Shown in pieces: positions 35,405 to 44,650 of a DNA stretch of 64,000 bases. Each line of letters starts with the position of its first letter. Positions within the stretch are counted from its first letter, which is position 1. The stretch lies in assembly GCF_007954265.1 (NCBI RefSeq), contig NZ_VOLS01000007.1, positions 31,880 to 95,879 of the forward strand, written 5' to 3'. Origin of the DNA: Colwellia sp. C1TZA3. GTDB lineage: Bacteria; Pseudomonadota; Gammaproteobacteria; Enterobacterales; Alteromonadaceae. Under the pieces are notes generated by a model. That model was not told the DNA's origin. It saw nothing but the letters and a program-made list of their open reading frames with translations, and made no database searches. The position numbers and the translations under genes were made by a program.

Positions 35405-36349
35405 ATGACAAGAAAAATATTAACATTACCAACAAAAAGAAAAAAAGTACCCAAACAAGTAGATGAAGTCGTCAAAGAGGTATCTTGTGACGACCCACAA
35501 AAGATTTTTTTAAATGGCGTAGCCATCAATCCTTATCAGTGTATTGAGCTAGCATCAGGCTCTGAGCAACTTTCCATGCGAGCGATGGATTTGTTCACGC
35601 CGCTTGGAAGGGGTCAACGAGGTTTGATTGTTGCTCCGCCAGGCTCTGGGAAAACTACGCTTTTAAAAGATGTCTGCCAAGCGGTGGCGACAGCTTATCC
35701 CGAGATAAAGCTTTATGCCTTACTTATTGACGAGCGTCCAGAAGAGGTGACAGACTTTAAGCGAAGTGTCTCGGCACAAGTACATGCTTCTTCTACGGAC
35801 GAAAGCCATGATCAACACGTTCGTGTCGCTAATAACCTGCTTAATATCGCTCGCAAGGAAGCGGGTGAAGGTCATGATGTTATGATTGTTATTGATTCTT
35901 TGACTCGACTGACAAGAGTACATAATGCCAGTCAAAAAAACAGTGGTCGTACTATGTCGGGTGGCCTTGACGCTAGCGCGATGGCGATACCACGAAAATT
36001 ATTTGGTGCTGCGAGAAAGATTGAACATGGTGGGTCGCTTACTATTTTAGCCACCATACTTGTTGACACTGGCAGCCGGATGGACCAAGTGATATTTGAA
36101 GAATTTAAAGGCACGGGTAATATGGAAGTTGTTTTATCACGTGAGGCTGCACAGCAACGAATTTTTCCCGCCTTGGATATGGCTAAAAGTAGTACGCGCC
36201 GTGAGGAGTTGTTGTTTAATGCCAAAGATCTTGAGAATATAAAAAGGTTGCGAAGAGCACTTACCGGCCTTAAACCTATAGAAGGTGCTAGTAAACTTGT
36301 TGAGCTACTGAAAAAATATCCAAGCAATGCTGAGCTATTGAATCGTTAA
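35405..36349 (+). CDS. Rho paralogue lacking the N-terminal RNA-binding region
   Basis: A 314-residue hexameric-helicase-type ATPase matching the C-terminal two thirds of transcription termination factor Rho. Present are MDLFTPLGRGQRGLIVAPPG with Walker A APPGSGKT (77-84), Walker B VMIVIDSLTRLTR, the Q-loop region SGGLDASAMAIPRKLFGAAR, and the R-loop/arginine finger region EEFKGTGNMEVVLSR. The N-terminal helix bundle and cold-shock-like primary RNA-binding domain (about 120 residues in full-length Rho) are replaced by about 45 residues of basic/acidic leader. It is not the main rho, which is about 420 residues. It may need a partner for RNA loading, or act by interfering with Rho hexamers (inference). 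Stand-alone gene. Confidence 0.9.
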   Translation: MTRKILTLPTKRKKVPKQVDEVVKEVSCDDPQKIFLNGVAINPYQCIELASGSEQLSMRAMDLFTPLGRGQRGLIVAPPGSGKTTLLKDVCQAVATAYPEIKLYALLIDERPEEVTDFKRSVSAQVHASSTDESHDQHVRVANNLLNIARKEAGEGHDVMIVIDSLTRLTRVHNASQKNSGRTMSGGLDASAMAIPRKLFGAARKIEHGGSLTILATILVDTGSRMDQVIFEEFKGTGNMEVVLSREAAQQRIFPALDMAKSSTRREELLFNAKDLENIKRLRRALTGLKPIEGASKLVELLKKYPSNAELLNR

Positions 36350-36656
36350 TGGCCAAAAAACATTGCAGCGTTGATGAAATGAATTAGCGCACAAAATAAT
36401 AGCTTTATGCGCTAATTAGCCCTATTTCTACTGCTATATCGGCAAATAGGTAGTTAATAATCGATGGTAAGCTTTGTTACTGGCTTTGTTAATCGTTAAC
36501 AGTGAGTCAAGACAATAAAGCGAATCAACTTGTTTCGCTTTATTGTTAGCTGTGATCATTAAAGACAAATATTTTATTACCAATCAAGCAACCAATAGCT
36601 ATAAAAAATATCTACTGTTAAAGCTCGTACTGAGCAATTATGCACAAAGGAGATTA
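36350..36656. other. Intergenic region after the Rho paralogue
   Basis: Contains an imperfect hairpin around 36517-36546 (AATAAAGCGAATCAACTTGTTTCGCTTTATT) that should act as the terminator of the Rho-like gene. It has a 12-base arm AATAAAGCGAA/TTCGCTTTATT. No gene is seen. Confidence 0.6.
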
Positions 36657-36818
36657 ATACCCATCTGATTAATTATCTGATCATTTAACTTGGTTAAAAC
36701 AACCGACTATTGCGTTATTTATTTAATAATTAGCCCAACGAGTTATTAAAATAAATGCCTTATATTGGGTCGTTTTTCCTGCGTATAAAGTAGACCGCCT
36801 AATTAATGAAATTGGTAT
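36657..36818 (-). repeat. Interspersed repeat family C, copy C2
   Basis: A 162-bp element in opposite orientation to C1 (ATACCCATCTGATTAATTA ... CTAATTAATGAAATTGGTAT). It abuts B3. Confidence 0.85.
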
Positions 36819-36819
36819 A

Positions 36820-36978
36820 ATACCAATCCTATTAAGTTATTGCTCACTTGTACTAGTTAAAATAGCTCAAGGCTGTGTTGCTCTCAATCCCAATAGCCAG
36901 CTATTGCTCAATCGAGCGCCTTACCTTGAGTTATTTTTCCTGCGCACAACAAGATCACAAACTTAATGGAACGGGTAT
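36820..36978 (+). repeat. Interspersed repeat family B, copy B3
   Basis: A 159-bp copy nearly identical to B2 and B4 (right end has GGAACGGGTAT). The C-then-B order is the same as at 27.7-28.1 kb. Confidence 0.9.
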
Positions 36979-37106
36979 AAATTAGCAGCGCAAGGACGTT
37001 TAGTTTCAAATCAAGTACAATAGCGCGCAATTAGCAATTAATAAGCGTTATCGTATCCAATCTACGCTACTCAATTAAACTCTACCATGACAACAGGTGA
37101 AACCGC

Positions 37107-38216
37107 GTGAGTGATTTTTCAAGTTCAACCAATGCCTTCGCATCAACTTTACAACAAAGTGGTGATTTTTTATCCATGACTCGTGCCAATGAATGGTCAT
37201 TACCTGGTGGCGCTTTTAGTTTTGATGTTAGGCATCAAGCTTCTCAAACCTTGAGTAAAGTCACGGTATTAGATACTGGCCTAATTACCTTCGAACCGAT
37301 TAATCGTGCCAGCAGCCAGGATATTGTTTTATCGAGTGCCGTTCATGGTAATGAAACCGCGCCTATTGAAATTTGTAGCGATATTATTAGCCAATTGATC
37401 CGAGGTGAATTGGCATTAGCAGAACGAGTGTTATTTATTTTTGGAAATCCAGCGTCAATGAATATTGCTGAGCGCTTTATTGAAGAAAACCTGAATCGCT
37501 TGTTTTCTGGTGGCCATTCACAAGACCAAGGCCAAGGCGTAGGTTTAATTAATAAAGAGCGTCATCGTGCTTTGTTATTAGAGAACACGGTGAGAGACTT
37601 CTTTGCTGCGGGCAGTAAGTTAGGCTCAGTAGATGGCGCAGAACGTAGCCGCTGTCATTATGATCTACATACTGCTATTCGTGGCTCAAAGTGTGATAAA
37701 TTTGCGGTTTACCCTTTTTTACATGGTGCGCCGCGCAAGAAAAGTCAGCTGCAGTTTCTAAATGCTTGCGGTGTTAGTACTATTTTATTGTCACATTCTC
37801 CAACCACAACCTTTAGCTATTTTTCCTCAAATGAATTTGGCGCCGATGCTTTTACTGTTGAACTAGGTAAAGTGCGTCCATTTGGTGAGAATGATATGAG
37901 TCAGTTTGTGCAAGTTAGAGACACCTTGACCAAGCTAGTGTCAGGTCAACAGCTTGACTTAGCACCATATAAAGCTAGCGATTTTAACCTATATGAAATA
38001 TCACAAGTGATTGATCGTCAGCATGAAGACTTTTCGTTAACTTTTGATGATGATGTTGAAAACTTCACAGACTTTCCTAAAGGTCATGTTCTAGCGATTG
38101 ACGGTGATAAGGCAGTTAAAACTGGGCAAGACGGTGAAGCGATTATTTTCCCCAATGCTAATGTCGCTATTGGTCAACGTGCGATGCTAACTGTTATCCC
38201 CACCACACTTGCCTAA
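37107..38216 (+). CDS. astE: Succinylglutamate desuccinylase
   Basis: A 369-residue zinc hydrolase that ends the arginine succinyltransferase pathway by splitting N-succinylglutamate into succinate and glutamate. The zinc ligands appear in the HGNETAPIEI motif (His and Glu) and the later YDLHTAIRGS motif (His); a catalytic Glu is in FTVELGKVRPFG. It starts with GTG, supported by AGGTGA nine bases upstream. The other ast genes are not in the window. Its stop codon lies inside the first unit of a tandem hairpin repeat. Confidence 0.93.
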   Translation: MSDFSSSTNAFASTLQQSGDFLSMTRANEWSLPGGAFSFDVRHQASQTLSKVTVLDTGLITFEPINRASSQDIVLSSAVHGNETAPIEICSDIISQLIRGELALAERVLFIFGNPASMNIAERFIEENLNRLFSGGHSQDQGQGVGLINKERHRALLLENTVRDFFAAGSKLGSVDGAERSRCHYDLHTAIRGSKCDKFAVYPFLHGAPRKKSQLQFLNACGVSTILLSHSPTTTFSYFSSNEFGADAFTVELGKVRPFGENDMSQFVQVRDTLTKLVSGQQLDLAPYKASDFNLYEISQVIDRQHEDFSLTFDDDVENFTDFPKGHVLAIDGDKAVKTGQDGEAIIFPNANVAIGQRAMLTVIPTTLA

Positions 38217-38440
38217 ATGGATTTAGGTACTTAGGTTATGTCTGGAACTAATAACCTGTGCCTAAATGGATTTAGGTACTTAGGTTATGTCTGGAACTAA
38301 TAACCTGTGCCTAGGTAGATTTCGTTATTTTGTTATATTTAGGTACTTAGGTTATGTCTGGAACAAATAACCTGTGCCTAGGTGGATTTCGTTATATTTA
38401 GGTACTTAGGTTAGCTCTAAAACTAAAAATCTGCTCCTAA
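38212..38440 (+). repeat. Tandem hairpin repeat (49-bp unit) starting at the astE stop codon
   Basis: Two perfect 49-bp units (38212-38260, 38261-38309) are followed by a 67-bp variant (38310-38376) and a decayed fourth. Each holds inverted repeats CCTAAAT/ATTTAGG and GGTTAT/ATAACC, so the RNA would form a string of hairpins at the 3' end of the astE message. Confidence 0.92.
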
Positions 38441-38605
38441 ATGAACTTTGGCCTTTAGCTAATGAGGTCTCGTCTGAAACTAAAATCTTTTGCATCAATA
38501 CCTTAGAGTAATCAAGACTGATGGCAGCAAGTATAACTGTAAAGAATTATGCTCGCTGTAAGGGTTATATAATAGGTTGGCTTAATCACTAAACTTGTTT
38601 TTCAG
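38441..38605. other. Upstream region of the bkd operon
   Basis: AT-rich spacer with no gene. It should hold the bkd promoter together with the site described next. Confidence 0.35.
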
Positions 38606-38621
38606 TTTACGTAAAGGTAAA
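38606..38621. promoter_or_regulatory. LiuR-like operator candidate before the bkd operon
   Basis: TTTACGTAAAGGTAAA differs at two positions from the palindrome I recall for LiuR, the regulator of branched-chain amino-acid breakdown in gammaproteobacteria. It lies about 150 bases upstream of the E1-alpha start. The match is suggestive only. Confidence 0.3.
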
Positions 38622-38768
38622 GTGCTTGCGATTATTACAACCAACAATTCATCACAACAACATAAATATTCACCTTGCGCTGAAAGCTTCTATACTTTCA
38701 TTGATTAAAGCAAAGGTGGAATAGGTCATGTCACCTTGCATCCAAGGTTAATAAAAAAAGAGAAGGCT

Positions 38769-39953
38769 ATGAACACTGACGTATATAGCGAAAGCAAGGT
38801 TGTACATCAACCCGCTTTTATTGATGGTCATTCAGTTGAAATTCCAATCCTTAAAATATTGAAACAAGATGGTAGCATTTATGAAAATGCTGCTATGCCA
38901 AATATTGATCAAGCGCTGGCGACTAAAACTTATAAAACGCTCGCTTTTCATCGGGTATTAGATGAACGTATGGTGGCAGCGCAGCGCCAAGGCCGCATCA
39001 GTTTTTATATGACGGCACTCGGTGAAGAAGCGGCTAGTGTTGGTGGTGCTGCTGGCCTGAAAGATCAAGATATGATCATGGCGCAGTATCGTGAGCAGGG
39101 CGCATTAATGTTTCGAGGTTTTAGCCTTGAAAACTTTATGAACCAAATGTTCAGTAATGAAAAAGATTTAGGTAAAGGTCGTCAAATGCCAATTCATTAC
39201 GGTAGTCGTGAATTGAACTATATGACGATTTCATCACCGCTTGGTACACAAATCCCACAAGCGGCGGGTTATGCTTATGGTCAAAAACTACAAGGCTTAG
39301 ATGCGGTTACCATTTGTTATTTCGGTGAAGGCGCAGCGTCTGAAGGTGATTTTCATGCTGGTTTAAACATGGCTGCTGTGCATCAAGCGCCAGTTATTTT
39401 CTTTTGTCGTAATAATGGTTACGCTATTTCAACACCATCAGAAGAACAATATGTCGGTAATGGTATTGCTTCGCGTGGTGTCGGTTACGGTATGAAAACC
39501 ATACGTATTGACGGTAACGATATTTTAGCTGTTATTGCTGCCGTACAATTGGCGCGTGCATATGGCATAAAAGAAGGCAAGCCGGTATTAATTGAAGCGA
39601 TGTCTTATCGTTTAGGTGCTCATTCAACGTCTGATGATCCTTCAGGTTATAGAACACGTGAAGAAGAAGCCAAATGGCAAGAACACGATCCTATTCTTCG
39701 CATGAAGAACTGGATGCTTGCTCAAGGTTGGTGGGACGAAGCACAAGAGACTGCGTTGTTTGAAAAGCTAAGAGATGAAGTTTTAGCCGCCGTTAAAGTG
39801 GCCGAAAAAATTGATAAGCCACCAGTAGAAGATCTCATTACTGATGTTTATGACCAAGTACCCCCTTTGTTACAAAGTCAATTTGATGAGCTTAAAGAAC
39901 ATATCAAAAAATACCCTAAAGCTTACCCGTTTTCGGCAGGGAGAATTAAGTAA
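38769..39953 (+). CDS. bkdA1: Branched-chain 2-oxoacid dehydrogenase E1 alpha subunit
   Basis: A 394-residue thiamine-diphosphate enzyme subunit that decarboxylates 2-oxoacids from Val, Leu and Ile. The TPP motif runs [18 protein letters not shown] ... NNGYAIS, and the phosphorylation-loop region [16 protein letters not shown] is conserved. The start at 38769 follows an AGAGAAGG ribosome site; an upstream TTG at 38736 is unlikely. The stop overlaps the E1-beta start (TAATG). E1 alpha and beta form a heterotetramer with the E2 core encoded next. The E3 (lpd) gene is not here and is probably shared. Confidence 0.95.
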   Translation: MNTDVYSESKVVHQPAFIDGHSVEIPILKILKQDGSIYENAAMPNIDQALATKTYKTLAFHRVLDERMVAAQRQGRISFYMTALGEEAASVGGAAGLKDQDMIMAQYREQGALMFRGFSLENFMNQMFSNEKDLGKGRQMPIHYGSRELNYMTISSPLGTQIPQAAGYAYGQKLQGLDAVTICYFGEGAASEGDFHAGLNMAAVHQAPVIFFCRNNGYAISTPSEEQYVGNGIASRGVGYGMKTIRIDGNDILAVIAAVQLARAYGIKEGKPVLIEAMSYRLGAHSTSDDPSGYRTREEEAKWQEHDPILRMKNWMLAQGWWDEAQETALFEKLRDEVLAAVKVAEKIDKPPVEDLITDVYDQVPPLLQSQFDELKEHIKKYPKAYPFSAGRIK

Positions 39954-40930
39954 TGGCGCAAATCAATTTATTACAAGCGATTAATGACGCGCTTGATATC
40001 GTGATGGCAGAAAATGATCGTGCGGTTTGCTTTGGTGAAGATGTGGGCCACTTTGGTGGCGTGTTCAGAGCAACCAGTGGTTTACAAGAAAAATACGGTA
40101 AAAGCCGTTGCTTTAATACCCCATTAGTTGAGCAAGGTGTTATTGGTTTTGCTAATGGCCTAGCCGCTCAAGGCAGTACCGCTATTGCTGAAATTCAGTT
40201 TGCTGATTATATCTTTCCAGCTTTTGATCAAATTGTTAATGAATCAGCTAAGTTTCGTTACCGTAGTGGTAATGAATTTGATGTTGGTAAACTGACTATT
40301 CGTACGCCATATGGCGGCGGTATTGCCGGTGGTTTATATCATAGCCAATCACCTGAAGCTTACTTTGCTCATACGCCGGGTTTAAAAGTTGTTGTGCCAC
40401 GTAACCCTTATCAAGCAAAAGGTTTGTTACTGGCGTCAATTCGTGACGATAACCCAGTGATATTCTTTGAACCTAAACGTTTGTATCGTGCATCAGTTGG
40501 CGAAGTGCCAGAAGAAGACTACGAACTACCTTTAGGTAAAGCTGAGGTTGTGCAAAAAGGCAGTGATATCACCTTACTGGCTTGGGGCGCTCAAGTTGAA
40601 ATTGTTGAGAAAGCAGCAGCATTGGCAGCAAGCGATGGTATTTCATGTGAAATTATTGATTTACGTACTATTTTGCCTTGGGATATTGAAACAGTAGCAA
40701 ACTCAGTGACGAAAACAGGCCGTTTTGTTGTCAGTCAAGAAGCGCCCTTAACGGCTGGTTTTGCTAGTGAAATTGCCGCTACTATTCAACAAGCATGTTT
40801 CTTACATTTAGAAGCGCCAATTGCCCGAGTTTGTGGTATGGACACACCTTATCCATTAGCACTTGAAAAAGAATACGCCGCCGATCATTTAAAGATCTTT
40901 GAAGCAATTAAAACCACGATGACCTACTAG
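39953..40930 (+). CDS. bkdA2: Branched-chain 2-oxoacid dehydrogenase E1 beta subunit
   Basis: A 325-residue partner of E1 alpha. The conserved start [19 protein letters not shown], the [14 protein letters not shown] active-site segment, the [19 protein letters not shown] loop and the transketolase C-terminal domain with DLRTILPWD are all visible. It closes the TPP site together with the alpha chain. It is translationally coupled to bkdA1 and 11 bases ahead of the E2 gene. Confidence 0.96.
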   Translation: MAQINLLQAINDALDIVMAENDRAVCFGEDVGHFGGVFRATSGLQEKYGKSRCFNTPLVEQGVIGFANGLAAQGSTAIAEIQFADYIFPAFDQIVNESAKFRYRSGNEFDVGKLTIRTPYGGGIAGGLYHSQSPEAYFAHTPGLKVVVPRNPYQAKGLLLASIRDDNPVIFFEPKRLYRASVGEVPEEDYELPLGKAEVVQKGSDITLLAWGAQVEIVEKAAALAASDGISCEIIDLRTILPWDIETVANSVTKTGRFVVSQEAPLTAGFASEIAATIQQACFLHLEAPIARVCGMDTPYPLALEKEYAADHLKIFEAIKTTMTY

Positions 40931-40941
40931 GATTTATAAGC

Positions 40942-42531
40942 ATGAGCATTGATTTTATATTGCCAGATATTGGCGAAGGTATCGTTGAATGTGAACTGGT
41001 TGAATGGCTAGTAGCAGAAGGCGATGTGATTGAAGAAGATCAGCCCGTTGCTGATGTGATGACCGACAAAGCCTTGGTTCAAATTCCCGCGATGCATTCT
41101 GGTGTAGTAGATAAACTTTACTACGCAAAAGGTGAGATAGCTAAAGTTCATTCGCCTTTATTTTCTATGACACCTGCAGGTAGTACGGACAGCGCTGTTG
41201 AAGCAAGCGCAGTTGATACGGCTGTAGTTGCAACGCCTGTTGCTGTTGAACCTGTTGCAGGTGGTAGCCAAGTAGAAGACTTTATTTTACCTGATATAGG
41301 TGAAGGTATTGTTGAATGTGAACTGGTTGAATGGTTAGTGGCTGAAGGTGATTTGATTGAAGAAGATCAACCGATAGCCGACGTTATGACCGATAAAGCC
41401 TTGGTACAAATTCCAGCTATGCATAAAGGTAAAGTGGTTAAGCTTTATTATGCGAAAGGTGAAATTGCTAAAGTTCATGCGCCCTTGTTTGCTGTTGAAA
41501 TTGCCACATCTGGACAAGTGATTGCTGCTGAAACACCTGTAGCTGATGTGTCAAAAGCCATGAAAAACAATGTCACGGCTCAGGCTGAGGTTGTTGAAAC
41601 TAAAGCGGTGGCAGCAAAGGTTATTAATGAAAAAGCTGTAGCGAGTCCAGCGGTACGCCGTGTTGCTCGTGAGCTCAACGTTAACATTCATCAAGTACCA
41701 GGCAGTGGTAAAAAAGGTCGGGTTTATAAAGACGATGTTTTAGCTTTTAACAAAGTACCAGCAGTGGCTACTACTGATACTAATACTGTCGCTGCAGTTG
41801 ACAATGTTAGCGCTAGTGTTGTTGGTGGTACGCGCGTAGAAGCTATTCGCGGTATAAAAGCGGTGATGGCAAAAGCTATGGTTAGGTCAGTATCGACTAT
41901 TCCTCACTTTACTTATTGTGAAGAAATCGACATGACCAATTTGATTAAATTGCGTGGTGAACTAAAAGAAGTTTATGCCAAACAAGATATTAAATTAACT
42001 ATGATGCCATTCTTTATGAAAGCTATGTCGTTAGCGCTGAAGCAGTTTCCGTTAGTGAATACGCAAGTAAATGAAGACTGTACTGAGCTGACTTATTTTG
42101 ACGATCATAATATTGGTATGGCCGTTGACTCTAAAGTAGGTTTGTTAGTACCTAATGTTAAACAAGTACAAACAAAGTCTATTTTAGAACTAGCCGCTGA
42201 TATTAGCCGTTTAACTAATGATGCGCGCTCAGGTCGTGTGCCAGCAGCTGATTTGAAAGGTGGTACGATTACCATTTCAAACATTGGTGCTATTGGCGGC
42301 ACGGTGGCAACGCCTATTATCAATAAGCCTGAATCTGCTATTGTTGCGTTAGGTAAGTTACAAAAATTACCACGTTTTAATGACAAAGGTGAAGTGGAAG
42401 CTCGCTCAATTATGCAAGTGAGTTGGTCTGGCGATCATCGCACTATTGATGGGGGCACCATTGCCCGTTTTTGTAATTTATGGAAGTCATTCCTTGAAGA
42501 GCCAAGCAACATGCTAGTACATATGTCGTAA
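40942..42531 (+). CDS. bkdB: Branched-chain 2-oxoacid dehydrogenase E2 (dihydrolipoyl acyltransferase)
   Basis: A 529-residue core protein that transfers the acyl group to CoA. Two lipoyl domains (about 3-77 and 111-185) are near copies of each other, each with the lipoylated Lys in MTDKALVQIP. An Ala/Val-rich linker is followed by the E1/E3-binding domain (ASPAVRRVARELNVN ... GSGKKGRVYKDDV). The catalytic domain ends with the active-site SWSGDHRTIDGG (His). Most bacterial BCKDH E2 proteins have one lipoyl domain; two are common in this marine group. It is followed by a strong terminator. Confidence 0.95.
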   Translation: MSIDFILPDIGEGIVECELVEWLVAEGDVIEEDQPVADVMTDKALVQIPAMHSGVVDKLYYAKGEIAKVHSPLFSMTPAGSTDSAVEASAVDTAVVATPVAVEPVAGGSQVEDFILPDIGEGIVECELVEWLVAEGDLIEEDQPIADVMTDKALVQIPAMHKGKVVKLYYAKGEIAKVHAPLFAVEIATSGQVIAAETPVADVSKAMKNNVTAQAEVVETKAVAAKVINEKAVASPAVRRVARELNVNIHQVPGSGKKGRVYKDDVLAFNKVPAVATTDTNTVAAVDNVSASVVGGTRVEAIRGIKAVMAKAMVRSVSTIPHFTYCEEIDMTNLIKLRGELKEVYAKQDIKLTMMPFFMKAMSLALKQFPLVNTQVNEDCTELTYFDDHNIGMAVDSKVGLLVPNVKQVQTKSILELAADISRLTNDARSGRVPAADLKGGTITISNIGAIGGTVATPIINKPESAIVALGKLQKLPRFNDKGEVEARSIMQVSWSGDHRTIDGGTIARFCNLWKSFLEEPSNMLVHMS

Positions 42532-42559
42532 GCTTTTGTATACTATAAATAAACTGATT

Positions 42560-42587
42560 AAAGGTCTGCATTAGCAGACCTTTTTTA
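42560..42587 (+). terminator. Terminator of the bkd operon
   Basis: A perfect 10-bp stem AAAGGTCTGC / GCAGACCTTT with a 4-nt loop and six T residues. Confidence 0.93.
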
Positions 42588-42725
42588 TGATAAAGAAAAG
42601 ATAAATCTAAATAACTAAATTTTTTGAGTTATTTTAGTAACAACAACTCAGGTAAAATATATCAATTAAGCTTAAATTCAATGAGAATTTATTTGAATTT
42701 AGTTGTTTACTGTTAAGGAAGTCTA

Positions 42726-44558
42726 GTGGCGGAAAAGAAACTCCAGCATTTTTATATCGCTGAAGAACAGTCGATTTATTTATTAAATCACGAAGATGCA
42801 ACCAAATTAAAGCAATGGGTTGAGCTTTGTCAGCAGCAGTTAACTTTGTTGGGTTATCAAAACATCGCCCTGATTGGTAAAGGTGCTTATGGTTTTGTTT
42901 TTGGTGGTGAAGATGAGCAGGGGCAATCACAGGTCTTTAAGTTTTCCCGTATTAACCTGCCACAACATGTCCAAGACCGCCTAGCTGAAGAAGCTGATAT
43001 TCAGCGCCAACTCTCTCACGAACGCATTCCTAAAATTATTGGCTATTACAAAATAAAGCGTCAATCTATTGTTCATATGCAGCGAGCACCTGGCATAGAC
43101 CTTGAAAAGTTGTCTTATCAAAGAGGGCCTTTAGCGAGTGAACTAATCGTTAAAATTGCCTTGCAACTTGCCGATATTCTTATTTATTTGCGTGATAGCA
43201 GTCAACACGATAAAGCTAGGCCTTATGTCCATGGTGATATAAAACCATCAAACGTGGTGTTTGATCCTGAAACCGAGAAAGTATACCTAGTCGACTGGGG
43301 CTCTTCAGTACCCGCCCAACTTGATGTTAATGGCCAATCTACCGCTAATAATGTTATGGATTTAATGAGCAGCGATTTACAAAATAGTAATGCCCGCTTA
43401 GGCGATGTTTACTTTATTGGTGATGAGCAAATTAGCGGTGAAATGTCGTCGCCCCGTTTTGACGAACAAGGGCTAGCAGCAACCTTATATGCCTTAGCTT
43501 CGGGTCAGTCTTGTCGCTATGGTAGTGCGGTGATCACACCTTCATCTTTGGGTTTGCCTAAATTACTGGCGCAAATATTATCGGGTATGTTTAGCAAAGA
43601 CCGAAGTCAGCGAAATAAAGCGGGGAACTATTTTTTTAAACATCTAGCCTTGTTAAAAAATACCGTGATGGCCGATCCGCCTTTACCGGTTGAAATTAAG
43701 CCTTTAGTGCCGGTTTGGTGCAAAAATTATCACAAAAATATGGATACTGTGGTTTATGGTTCGCGTAAATCTTTCCTGCGAGAATCTGCCGATGTAGACG
43801 AGCTAAATGATATAGACGATGTGCAATTAGAAAAATACTTTAAAAATTTTCTTATGGGCATGGGTGATACCGAGAAAGCCTTTGTTGCTGCGGTTAGCCG
43901 TTTAGCTAATTTTCCTGTCGTGGGTGGCTTGGCTGTGCGTTGGGAAAAAAATGGTGTCTATATTGACTCAAACTTATCGTTATTTGACCCAAAACTGAAA
44001 ACATCATTTCAAAGTGCGGTGAATAATATGGTGCGCTTGGCTCAAGGTATATTCAGAATAGGGGTTTTTAAAAGTTGTTTATTCAATGCCAGAAATACGT
44101 TGCATGTTGAGCGTGAAAACGAAGAACAACCCTTTCAAGCCTTAGCCAATCAAGCTATCCATTTTGATGTCAGTGATATTGCCGATATTGACGATATAAC
44201 ACGACTGCACTCTTACTTTGAAGATGGTGTCGACCCAGATGAATATTTATATTTACCCGACGAAGTTATGGTGGTGTTAGCGCGTTTAAATCAGATCCAT
44301 CACACCGGTTGTATTATTTTTGAGGTCTTGCCACGACACCTTAAAATTCACAGTTATTTAATGTTGTTAAATCACGACAAAGAAGCAGAATTTAAGCAAT
44401 GCTTGACCGATATATTACAGTTGCTACCAACGATTACTGGTATTGGTATTTCTGGTTTTATGAAGCTGCCTTACAAAGATACACGGTTTTTTGAACATAT
44501 AAATGGCTTACCCGATAAGTTTTATCCGAGAAATCCCAAGCAAACACCTGAGCTTTAA
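42726..44558 (+). CDS. Eukaryotic-like protein kinase with unknown C-terminal domain
   Basis: A 610-residue protein. The N-terminal ~300 residues hold a kinase fold: glycine loop IGKGAYGFVFGG, candidate ATP-Lys in VFKFSR, catalytic loop YVHGDIKPSNVVFD and metal motif VDWGSS. The catalytic loop reads HGD instead of HRD and the metal motif DWG instead of DFG, as in some bacterial and lipopolysaccharide-kinase-like enzymes; the Asp, Lys and Asn needed for catalysis are kept. The C-terminal ~300 residues are not recognised. It starts with GTG behind AAGGAAG. It is monocistronic after the bkd terminator. Substrate unknown. Confidence 0.85.
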   Translation: MAEKKLQHFYIAEEQSIYLLNHEDATKLKQWVELCQQQLTLLGYQNIALIGKGAYGFVFGGEDEQGQSQVFKFSRINLPQHVQDRLAEEADIQRQLSHERIPKIIGYYKIKRQSIVHMQRAPGIDLEKLSYQRGPLASELIVKIALQLADILIYLRDSSQHDKARPYVHGDIKPSNVVFDPETEKVYLVDWGSSVPAQLDVNGQSTANNVMDLMSSDLQNSNARLGDVYFIGDEQISGEMSSPRFDEQGLAATLYALASGQSCRYGSAVITPSSLGLPKLLAQILSGMFSKDRSQRNKAGNYFFKHLALLKNTVMADPPLPVEIKPLVPVWCKNYHKNMDTVVYGSRKSFLRESADVDELNDIDDVQLEKYFKNFLMGMGDTEKAFVAAVSRLANFPVVGGLAVRWEKNGVYIDSNLSLFDPKLKTSFQSAVNNMVRLAQGIFRIGVFKSCLFNARNTLHVERENEEQPFQALANQAIHFDVSDIADIDDITRLHSYFEDGVDPDEYLYLPDEVMVVLARLNQIHHTGCIIFEVLPRHLKIHSYLMLLNHDKEAEFKQCLTDILQLLPTITGIGISGFMKLPYKDTRFFEHINGLPDKFYPRNPKQTPEL

Positions 44559-44611
44559 CTTAGCATTAACCCAGCCTGACAATAAAATAGTCACCATGGC
44601 TTGGCTCAAAT

Positions 44612-44646
44612 AATACCAAGCGGACTCAATTAGTCCGCTTGGTATT
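44612..44646. terminator. 15-bp perfect hairpin between convergent genes
   Basis: AATACCAAGCGGACT / AGTCCGCTTGGTATT with a 5-nt loop sits midway between the kinase and patatin stop codons. It probably ends both transcripts. Its ends (ATACCAAG / CTTGGTAT) echo the termini of the interspersed repeats. Confidence 0.8.
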
Positions 44647-44650
44647 AAGC

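Noticed and set aside
35405..36349. Rho-like gene as a simple truncation by sequencing error
   Set aside because: The upstream 240 bases, including repeat A3, encode no trace of the missing Rho domain, and the ORF has its own start with a distinct leader.
42634..42930. Reverse-strand 98-codon ORF upstream of the kinase gene
   Set aside because: It overlaps the kinase start and lacks a ribosome site or recognisable domain.
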